DNA of 7,517 bases from NCBI GenBank assembly GCA_902798675.1, contig CADBXQ010000087.1:1-7517 (forward strand). The letters are read 5' to 3'. This document shows positions 1-4,433 of this stretch, one piece after another. The DNA is from Oscillospiraceae bacterium (GTDB lineage: Bacteria > Bacillota > Clostridia > Oscillospirales > Ruminococcaceae). Below the pieces are notes generated by a model. It saw nothing but the letters and a program-made list of their open reading frames with translations, did not search any database and was not told the DNA's origin. The position numbers were made by a program, and so were the translations under genes. Within the stretch, counting starts at the first letter, position 1. Every line of letters begins with the position of its first letter.

Positions 1-209
1 TTTGATATATATATTAAATAGGCGCTTATTCCCATCAATATATATAAAATTATCCAAACAATGGGAAATATCAAGCCGGGAGGACTTAAAGGGGGCTTTG
101 ATAAATTTTCATATATGCTGTAGCTTCCTGATGTTAGGATGCTTGCGATCCCGCCAACGCCCAGGCTGATTAACAAGCTCACAACGAGTGGTTTTAATTG
201 AATTTTCAT
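1..209 (-). CDS. tspO: TspO/MBR family membrane protein, N-terminal part (runs off left edge)
   Basis: TspO/MBR (translocator/peripheral benzodiazepine receptor-like) proteins are small five-helix membrane proteins that bind porphyrins and related tetrapyrroles. Their bacterial role is still debated. The first 69 codons are visible out of roughly 155-160 expected. A first hydrophobic helix (LVVSLLISLGVGGIAS, residues 8-23) is followed by a loop and the family hallmark KPPLSPPGLIFPIVW, then a second helix with LYILMGISAYLI. I chose the ATG at 207-209 because GGAG (219-222) lies 9 bases upstream. The gene starts 69 bases after the phosphofructokinase stop, on the same strand and with no terminator-like hairpin between. 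It is therefore probably co-transcribed, although a weak AT-rich promoter of its own in 225-275 cannot be excluded. The C-terminal three helices are outside the window. Confidence 0.88.
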   Translation of the reverse strand, partial: MKIQLKPLVVSLLISLGVGGIASILTSGSYSIYENLSKPPLSPPGLIFPIVWIILYILMGISAYLIYIS

Positions 210-218
210 ACGCAACAA

Positions 219-222
219 CTCC
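219..222 (-). promoter_or_regulatory. Ribosome binding site of tspO
   Basis: GGAG on the minus strand, 9 bases before the ATG at 209. It fixes the start of the TspO-family gene, which is too short in this window to be found by length alone. Confidence 0.7.
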
Positions 223-278
223 AATATTTTATTTTTATTATATTATATATCGGAGCCATAGAAAAAATTCTCAATATT

Positions 279-1502
279 TTACGTTTGAAACAAATCCGCG
301 TGGACAGGTATTCCGTTTTGATATTGAATTTTAAGTTCGCCTTGGATTAGAGGCTTTAGATATTCGATCGCTTGAATTGTCACGTCGTTTCCAGACTCTG
401 AAATCATTCCGTCTGGCAGGCGCTTTGTCCTGTTTGCGACGAGATTTGCTGGAGCTGATTTATATTCGACTTGGTATGGATCGTTGCTTTTCCGAATTAT
501 TGTTGACATTTCTCCACACATATCGTTTAGCGCACATTCTGCGGCTTTTTCTCCGAGTTTTAGCGACTCTTTAATGTCTGTTAGGGAGGCGATGTGGGCT
601 GCGCAGCGCTGTAATGTGTTGATTTCTATTGATCGCACCTTGCATCCAAACTCTTTTTTAACAAAACCGTCTAAAATTTTAGCAGCGCCGGCGTTTTGCT
701 TGTGGCCAAATTCGTCAGTGTAATTGTTAAAGCCAATTTCAGATATATATTTTCCATTCTTGTCACAAATTCCCTCACTTAAAGCTATCAGGATGTTGTT
801 ATTTTTTTGCTTAAATTTTTCATCAATATCATTAAAAAATGACTGTATATCAAATACTTTTTCGCAACAATATATTAATGAAGGGCCACTAGCGCCATTT
901 AAGCGTGATAGCGCAGAAGCAGCTGTTAGCCAGCCTGCGTCTCGTCCCATTATTTCAACCAATGTCACGGCCGGGATTGAGTATATTGAACAATCACGCT
1001 CCAATTCAGAAAGTGTTGTTGCGATATATTTTGCAGCGGATCCAAATCCGGGGCAATGGTCTGTCTCAAATAGATCATTATCTATGGTTTTTGGGGCTCC
1101 AACAATAATAATATCGTCTATGCCGCTAATTTTCAAATAGTTTGAGATTTTACTCACAGTGTCCATAGAATCATTTCCGCCGATATATATAAAGTAATTA
1201 ATCGAATATTTTCTAAAAATTTTAATTAAATTTTCATATTGTTCGGAGGATTCGTTTGGATCTTTTAATTTTTGACGGCATGACCCAAGCGCGCATGCCG
1301 GGGTTTGAGACAGCAGCGAGATGTTGCTTTTGTCTATAATTTTTGACAAGTCATATATATTTTCATCTAAAAGACCTTTTATTCCAAATCTAGCACCATA
1401 AATTTTATTCACTTTTTTTCTAGCAAAATCATATATTCCCATCAATGTCGAATTAATCGCAACTGTTGGTCCGCCAGATTGAGCAACGAGCAAATTTTTC
1501 AT
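279..1502 (-). CDS. pfp: 6-phosphofructokinase, pyrophosphate-dependent type
   Basis: Cytoplasmic phosphofructokinase that interconverts fructose 6-phosphate and fructose 1,6-bisphosphate in glycolysis. The sequence points to PPi rather than ATP as phosphoryl donor. The loop GGNDSMDT (residues 108-115) has Asp111 where ATP enzymes have Gly. The motif PKTIDND (137-143) has Lys138 where ATP enzymes have Gly. Both residues are established markers of PPi use. Other family blocks are AQSGGPTVAIN (7-17), TDHCPGFGSAAKYIA (147-161) and the substrate-binding MGRDAGWLTAA (185-195). At 407 residues it is a full-length member of the group common in Clostridia. I chose the ATG at 1500-1502 because GGGGG sits 10 bases upstream; the in-frame GTG at 1526 would lie upstream of that site. 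A perfect consensus promoter precedes it and tspO probably follows in the same transcript. One oddity is Asn110 at the position of the Mg-binding Asp103 of E. coli PfkA; from memory this is usual in this subgroup. Confidence 0.93.
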   Translation of the reverse strand: MKNLLVAQSGGPTVAINSTLMGIYDFARKKVNKIYGARFGIKGLLDENIYDLSKIIDKSNISLLSQTPACALGSCRQKLKDPNESSEQYENLIKIFRKYSINYFIYIGGNDSMDTVSKISNYLKISGIDDIIIVGAPKTIDNDLFETDHCPGFGSAAKYIATTLSELERDCSIYSIPAVTLVEIMGRDAGWLTAASALSRLNGASGPSLIYCCEKVFDIQSFFNDIDEKFKQKNNNILIALSEGICDKNGKYISEIGFNNYTDEFGHKQNAGAAKILDGFVKKEFGCKVRSIEINTLQRCAAHIASLTDIKESLKLGEKAAECALNDMCGEMSTIIRKSNDPYQVEYKSAPANLVANRTKRLPDGMISESGNDVTIQAIEYLKPLIQGELKIQYQNGIPVHADLFQT

Positions 1503-1512
1503 TTTAACATTT

Positions 1513-1517
1513 CCCCC
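1513..1517 (-). promoter_or_regulatory. Ribosome binding site of pfp
   Basis: GGGGGA on the minus strand, 10 bases before the ATG at 1502. It lies inside the frame opened by the upstream GTG (1526) and so argues for the downstream start, giving a protein beginning MKNLLVAQSGG. Confidence 0.7.
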
Positions 1518-1555
1518 AAAATTCACGACTGCGGTTTAAACTGCGCTTCCAAGGA

Positions 1556-1584
1556 ATTATAGCATTTTATTTATGGAGTGTCAA
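1556..1584 (-). promoter_or_regulatory. Consensus sigma-70/SigA promoter of pfp
   Basis: On the minus strand, TTGACA (1579-1584), a 17-base spacer, then TATAAT (1556-1561). Both hexamers match the consensus exactly. The spacer ends in TGC, giving an extended -10 element. Transcription would start near 1549, leaving a leader of about 47 bases before the ATG. This predicts strong constitutive expression of phosphofructokinase. Confidence 0.85.
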
Positions 1585-1602
1585 ATGTTTGTTGTGATTT
1601 AG

Positions 1603-1708
1603 TTGGGTTATATTTGTCTCAATAAATTTCATTCTTAAAATATTCTACTCTTTGCTAAAAAAACCAATATATTATAATATCCTCAATGGCGTTTCAAAAA
1701 CCATGCAA
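1603..1708 (-). repeat. Inverted copy of the repeat found upstream of the metal ATPase (4231-4339)
   Basis: Read on the minus strand, this stretch aligns by hand with plus-strand 4231-4339. In the distal 59 columns (1603-1660) 47 are identical with one single-base gap, including 16 consecutive identical bases (GACAAATATAACCCAA). In the proximal block (1676-1708) 28 of 33 columns match plus a 2-base gap. The repeat contains the HEPN gene's stop codon and its last eight codons, and ends 18 bases upstream of the pfp -35 box. In one frame after the HEPN stop it reads GYYNILVFLA, which recalls the third beta strand of response-regulator receivers (GYDILLLDI). I infer a relic of the same pseudogene family as 4109-4339. 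Confidence 0.6.
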
Positions 1709-3065
1709 GGGGGTTAGAATTAGGTTTAGGTTTAAACTCAGGAAACGTGGGAAAATAATGAGATGCATATCCCAATATACTTTTGAAAATAATGTTCATC
1801 GCTATTTGGTGCACCATGCGAAGGTTATCAATCAAATCAGGCTTTTTCAACTTACCCGACTCAGGTAAATAGTATCCTTCGTGTGAATAATGATTTCTAA
1901 ACTTAACAATAGAATCAGCTTTTTTATATTTGTCATCATCATCTAATTTTTCATCATAATGTTCTTTAATCGCCCTTTTTACAATCGTATAATTACTGTT
2001 TAAATCTTTATAAAATTTTTCAATAAACTTAAAGCAACACAAAAAACTGTCTTCTGTGGGAAGCGAAGAGTCAAAAATAAAAAGCCTAATGTTCCTCATA
2101 TAATTGTCACATGTTCTATAAGCAATCTTGTCATAACATTTTTTCAAAAAATCTAAAATGTTCCATTCTGGGGGTCTTGTGAATACGTCATTACCAAAAG
2201 TGCATTGATGGTATAAGGCATCTAAATAAGTGGTGACAAATTCAAAACAGTTATCTTCCTCTGTTATTGTGTCCACTTTCTGGTCAATATCTTCCAGTAT
2301 TGTATACACATGATCGATTTTAATTTTAGTAGGATAAAAAAGCTGAAAATATATTGCAATTTCCTCTAAATAATCATAAACTTTATCAGGGTCAACAGCT
2401 TCAATCAAATCTATTTGGATATGCGCATTAGATTCATTAGAAGAATCAGGTGAATTATCAATTTGCGATGATATTTTATAAATATTATTTTTATTGATGT
2501 TAACGGATTTAGTATTGAAGCTATCAATAATTGGCTCCACATACTTTTTGCCATTTGCACCGAGCTCTATTAATACGCTTGGAAATAGTGTTACAAATAT
2601 TTTTATAGATTTAACCTTAGTTTCTGAGACTTTAGTTTCTGTAAAAAATTTAAACAAACTATTCGCTGAACCCATAGCACAATTATCTGAGATAAAATAT
2701 TCGTTTGCAGAAAATTCAAATTCAGAAAATAAAAATTTAATATGTGGAGAGGGCCAAATAATCAACTTGACATTTTTTAATAAAAAACTTTTATTGTCAT
2801 CGAATATCAACATATCTCTTTGTTCATATGACACTGAATCATTTTTTGACAATTCACGTATTACTTCAGAATCAATAATAGGGTAATCAGCAAATTTATT
2901 CTCGGGCTTATTTTTTTCTACCTTGATTGTTCTATTGGCTAAAATTTTATATTCGCACGGAACGCAGGGAACGGATTTGTCACCCAAAGTTTTGACGCAT
3001 ACCTTTGGCTTATTAGAATAGTTTTTAATATAACTTTCATAAACAAAATAACACCATGCTTTCAT
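1683..3065 (-). CDS. HEPN-domain protein, ApeA-like; candidate anti-phage RNase
   Basis: A 460-residue protein that I do not recognise by name. Seen in it: an N-terminal half rich in beta-type segments (to about residue 220); a helical stretch around 222-245 (VDPDKVYDYLEEIAIYFQLF) followed by IKIDHVYTI; and a helical C-terminal domain (about 330-435) with KFRNHYSHEGYYL. That last stretch contains R390-N391-x3-H395, which fits the R-x4-6-H active site of HEPN ribonucleases. A beta-rich N-terminal region followed by such a HEPN domain is the layout of ApeA, a single-gene abortive-infection protein (usually somewhat longer). The anti-phage role is inferred. The N-terminus has Cys23, Cys34 and Cys37 (last two as CVPC), possibly metal-binding. 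The ATG at 3063-3065 has a perfect promoter but no good Shine-Dalgarno. Sampled lines look more AT-rich than the neighbours (about 20-33% against 40% G+C), suggesting transfer. Its last codons lie inside a dispersed repeat, so the C-terminal tail may be recent. It could instead be a toxin or an unrelated RNA-binding HEPN protein. Confidence 0.6.
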   Translation of the reverse strand: MKAWCYFVYESYIKNYSNKPKVCVKTLGDKSVPCVPCEYKILANRTIKVEKNKPENKFADYPIIDSEVIRELSKNDSVSYEQRDMLIFDDNKSFLLKNVKLIIWPSPHIKFLFSEFEFSANEYFISDNCAMGSANSLFKFFTETKVSETKVKSIKIFVTLFPSVLIELGANGKKYVEPIIDSFNTKSVNINKNNIYKISSQIDNSPDSSNESNAHIQIDLIEAVDPDKVYDYLEEIAIYFQLFYPTKIKIDHVYTILEDIDQKVDTITEEDNCFEFVTTYLDALYHQCTFGNDVFTRPPEWNILDFLKKCYDKIAYRTCDNYMRNIRLFIFDSSLPTEDSFLCCFKFIEKFYKDLNSNYTIVKRAIKEHYDEKLDDDDKYKKADSIVKFRNHYSHEGYYLPESGKLKKPDLIDNLRMVHQIAMNIIFKSILGYASHYFPTFPEFKPKPNSNPLAWFLKRH

Positions 3066-3098
3066 TTTATTAGATCACGCTCGCTTTTGAATTTTCAT

Positions 3099-3126
3099 CC
3101 CGCATTATATCATAAAATATGGCGGG
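3099..3126 (-). promoter_or_regulatory. GC-rich inverted repeat over the HEPN promoter (candidate operator)
   Basis: CCCGC (3099-3103) and GCGGG (3122-3126) form 5-bp arms separated by 18 bases. They bracket the -10 box and the spacer of the HEPN-gene promoter in otherwise AT-rich DNA. A repressor bound here would block RNA polymerase. The arms are short, so chance is possible, and no regulator gene is adjacent. Confidence 0.3.
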
Positions 3127-3132
3127 TGTCAA
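3104..3132 (-). promoter_or_regulatory. Consensus sigma-70/SigA promoter of the HEPN gene
   Basis: On the minus strand, TTGACA (3127-3132), 17-base spacer, TATAAT (3104-3109), both exact. The predicted start is near 3097, about 30 bases before the ATG. A strong promoter contrasts with the poor ribosome binding site: only a GAG about 17 bases upstream of the ATG. Confidence 0.82.
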
Positions 3133-3180
3133 ACATATCTGTAATCAAACCGGCCATAACTCGAATTGCTCTTATATAAG

Positions 3181-3306
3181 TTGCGGATCGGTGTTTGTGA
3201 TCAAGCCCCAATTCAAGTTATTTACCTACCGCTTGTTGAGCATGTTTTGAAAAACAACGCAAAATTAAAATTCCTGGCGCTCAGAGCGAGTTTTCTATTT
3301 AATTGA
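3181..3306 (+). pseudogene. Receiver-domain relic of a LytTR-type response regulator (copy 1)
   Basis: A frame of 41 codons from a TTG at 3181 to TGA at 3304-3306 reads LRIGVCDQAPIQVIYLPLVE, then VLKNNAKLKFLALRASFLFN. This follows the N-terminal receiver pattern of LytTR-family regulators (roughly RIAICDDEPIQVEYLxxLVE, a K-rich linker, then SAxSFLFN) over about 40 residues. The second acidic residue of the usual CDD is lost, the phosphoacceptor Asp and LytTR DNA-binding domain are absent, there is no ATG or Shine-Dalgarno, and the frame stops where the receiver should continue. I infer a decayed gene fragment. The identification is from memory of the family, not a search. The trmB promoter starts immediately downstream of it. 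Confidence 0.5.
3211..3253 (+). repeat. Direct repeat core, copy 1 (partner 4131-4173)
   Basis: 43 columns align without gaps to 4131-4173, with 36 identical. A 21-base exact run covers 3220-3240 (ending CCTACCGCTTGTTGAG) and a 10-base exact run GTTTTGAAAA follows after three mismatches. The three mismatches form one codon in the receiver-like frame (CAT against GGG). The repeat lies inside the receiver relic. Confidence 0.8.
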
Positions 3307-3316
3307 AAGAAAAGAC

Positions 3317-3345
3317 TTGTTTTTTAAAAAAAAATGTAATATCAT
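3317..3345 (+). promoter_or_regulatory. Probable trmB promoter
   Basis: TTGTTT (3317-3322), 17-base spacer, TATCAT (3340-3345). Each hexamer departs from consensus, but the spacing is ideal and it is followed about 40 bases later by the trmB start. The predicted transcription start is near 3352. Confidence 0.45.
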
Positions 3346-3375
3346 GTTAAACGTGTTGAAATTTTAAGGGATGTT

Positions 3376-3380
3376 GGGGG
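3376..3380 (+). promoter_or_regulatory. Ribosome binding site of trmB
   Basis: GGGGG, 8 bases before the ATG at 3389. The alternative in-frame ATG at 3371 has AAGGG directly abutting it (no spacing), so 3389 is preferred. That gives the usual family N-terminus MRMRRKRWARPEL. Confidence 0.7.
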
Positions 3381-3388
3381 TTAAAAAA

Positions 3389-4045
3389 ATGAGAATGAGA
3401 AGGAAGCGCTGGGCCAGGCCGGAGCTTAGTAAATGTGAATATTACATAAAAAATCCGTGTGATATGAGAGGAAAATGGTTGAGTTTGTTCAAAAAAGCTC
3501 AGCCGCTTCATCTTGAACTGGGCTGCGGGAAGGGGGTTTTTTTGTCGAGGCTTGCGCGATGCAATTTGGATGTGAATTTTATTGGCATAGACATGAGCGA
3601 TGATATTTTGGGCGTTGCGCGAAGGAATGTTGAAAAAGAATTTGAAGGAATTTCTCCGAAAAATATTTTGCTGACGAGATATAATGTTGAATATTGTGAT
3701 AAAATTTTTGATAATAATGATATTGTTGACAGGATATATATTTATTTTTGCAATCCATGGCCTCGACGCAAACACCACAAAAAGCGCTTAACCCACTTTA
3801 GACAGTTAGATAAATATAAGAATTTTTTGAATAAAAATGGAATAATTCACTTTAAAACTGACGATGATTCATTATTTTCAGACAGCAAAAAATATTTCGA
3901 AAGCAGTGGATTTGAAATCGAATATATCACGCATGATTTACATAATAGCGAATATGTTGAAAATAATTTGTTGAGTGAGCATGAAATTTTGTTTAGCAAT
4001 CAGGGAATTCCGATTAAATTTTTGATTGCCAGGGCGGCTCAATAA
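3389..4045 (+). CDS. trmB: tRNA (guanine(46)-N7)-methyltransferase
   Basis: Cytoplasmic SAM-dependent enzyme that methylates N7 of G46 in the variable loop of many tRNAs. The 218 residues match the family length. Visible features are the N-terminus MRMRRKRWARPEL, the SAM-binding motif LELGCGKG (42-49), the acidic end of strand 2 in GIDMS (66-70), the signature IYFCNPWPRRKHHKKRL (118-134, equivalent to the FxDPWPKxxHxKRR motif), FKTDDD (155-160) and the terminal block SEHEILFSNQGIPIKFLIAR (196-215). Asn122 replaces the usual Asp of DPWP; I recall this as common in clostridial homologues. It stands alone on the plus strand, between two receiver relics, with its own promoter. No clear intrinsic terminator follows. 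Confidence 0.95.
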   Translation: MRMRRKRWARPELSKCEYYIKNPCDMRGKWLSLFKKAQPLHLELGCGKGVFLSRLARCNLDVNFIGIDMSDDILGVARRNVEKEFEGISPKNILLTRYNVEYCDKIFDNNDIVDRIYIYFCNPWPRRKHHKKRLTHFRQLDKYKNFLNKNGIIHFKTDDDSLFSDSKKYFESSGFEIEYITHDLHNSEYVENNLLSEHEILFSNQGIPIKFLIARAAQ

Positions 4046-4130
4046 TTTATTGTATTTTTGATTATGTAAAAAATTGTTGTTTATATTTGATTTAATTCGA
4101 AAAATAATTTGTTGGTTTGCAGTTTATGTG

Positions 4131-4173
4131 GTTACAGTCATTTACCTACCGCTTGTTGAGGGGGTTTTGAAAA
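4131..4173 (+). repeat. Direct repeat core, copy 2 (partner 3211-3253)
   Basis: 36 of 43 bases are identical to 3211-3253, same orientation, about 920 bp apart, flanking trmB. It lies inside the second receiver relic. Confidence 0.8.
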
Positions 4174-4230
4174 TTTGAGCAAGATTTAATATTACAGATA
4201 GCCCGGAGCTGGCGGCGCTTAACTTGGCTT

Positions 4231-4339
4231 TTGCATTGTTTTTTTGGAACGCGATCAAGGATATTTTGAATTGTTGAAAATTTTAGACAAAGAGTCGCAT
4301 GTTTTAGAAAAGACTTTACTTGGGACAAATATAACCCAA
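4231..4339 (+). repeat. Repeat with an inverted partner at 1603-1708
   Basis: About 80% identical by hand alignment to the minus strand of 1708-1603, including a 16-base exact run at 4324-4339. It ends 11 bases before the -35 box of the ATPase promoter, just as its partner ends 18 bases before the pfp -35 box. Confidence 0.6.
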
Positions 4340-4350
4340 AATAATTGTTG

Positions 4351-4379
4351 TTGAAAGTTGATATTTAGTTTGATATAAT
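4351..4379 (+). promoter_or_regulatory. Promoter of the P-type ATPase gene
   Basis: TTGAAA (4351-4356), 17-base spacer, TATAAT (4374-4379). The predicted start is near 4387. TTGATAT occurs twice, at 4358-4364 and 4370-4376, 12 bases apart across the spacer and -10. This could be a regulator site but is not a recognisable ArsR/CadC palindrome. Confidence 0.75.
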
Positions 4380-4416
4380 GTTAGATATGTGGATGGGTGC
4401 AAAAAATTTTGAGATT

Positions 4417-4420
4417 GGAG
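4417..4420 (+). promoter_or_regulatory. Ribosome binding site of the P-type ATPase gene
   Basis: GGAG, 13 bases before the ATG at 4434 but only 1 base before the ATG at 4422. The downstream ATG is therefore the more likely start, though the spacing is at the long end. Confidence 0.5.
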
Positions 4421-4433
4421 AATGTGTGAATTT

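Larger units (their letters stand above)
4109..4339 (+). pseudogene. Receiver-domain relic of a LytTR-type response regulator (copy 2)
   Basis: A more decayed but longer relative of the relic at 3181-3306. In one frame it reads VIYLPLVEGVLKI, a stop, then ARFNITDSPELAALNLAFAL. After a frame change at a run of seven T (4239-4245) another frame reads LERDQGYFELLKILDKE. Together these follow the receiver order: PIQVxYLxxLVE, basic linker, a strand ending in SPE/SAE, then a segment like DxGYDILLLDI. Codon-by-codon alignment with copy 1 holds through the region where the two DNA sequences have diverged (KNNAKLKF against KI-stop-ARFNI), which supports common protein ancestry. With internal stops, a frameshift and no start, it is not a working gene. 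It fills most of the 388-base gap before the metal ATPase. Confidence 0.45.

Noticed and set aside
724..1140. 138-codon plus-strand frame opposite pfp
   Set aside because: Shadow of the well-supported phosphofructokinase gene.
1671..1682. AT-only palindrome just after the HEPN stop followed by seven T, as an intrinsic terminator
   Set aside because: The stem would be pure A-T with almost no loop and too unstable. It lies within the repeat and differs in the other copy.
2494..2886. 130-codon plus-strand frame opposite the HEPN gene
   Set aside because: Antisense shadow of the HEPN coding sequence, without promoter or ribosome site.
3075..3098. Short leader peptide (ATG to TGA, 7 codons) in the HEPN mRNA leader
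   Set aside because: Its ATG falls at about the predicted transcription start and it has no ribosome site. Nothing in its codons suggests attenuation.
3278..3288. Small hairpin CGCT-CAG-AGCG followed by T-rich DNA as a terminator
   Set aside because: Only a 4-bp stem, broken T-run, and no working gene upstream on that strand.
3347..3778. 143-codon open frame on the minus strand opposite trmB
   Set aside because: Lies wholly over a clear trmB gene, has low-complexity basic/aromatic content and no Shine-Dalgarno. It is a shadow frame.
3211..4173. CRISPR-like repeat pair
   Set aside because: Only two copies about 920 bp apart with a gene between, unequal repeats and no spacer periodicity. They read as protein-derived relics.
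4146..4328. 60-codon minus-strand frame in the gap before the ATPase
   Set aside because: Antisense to the receiver relic, with no ribosome site and no recognisable domain. The plus-strand relic is the better explanation.
4356..4379. ArsR/CadC-type metal-responsive operator at the ATPase promoter
   Set aside because: Only a direct repeat of TTGATAT is visible. There is no convincing 12-2-12 palindrome and no arsR/cadC gene in the window.
4046..4433. tRNA or other structured RNA gene in the 388-base gap
   Set aside because: No cloverleaf with a T-loop GTTCRA and D-loop arrangement could be traced. Most of the gap is accounted for by the relic and promoter.
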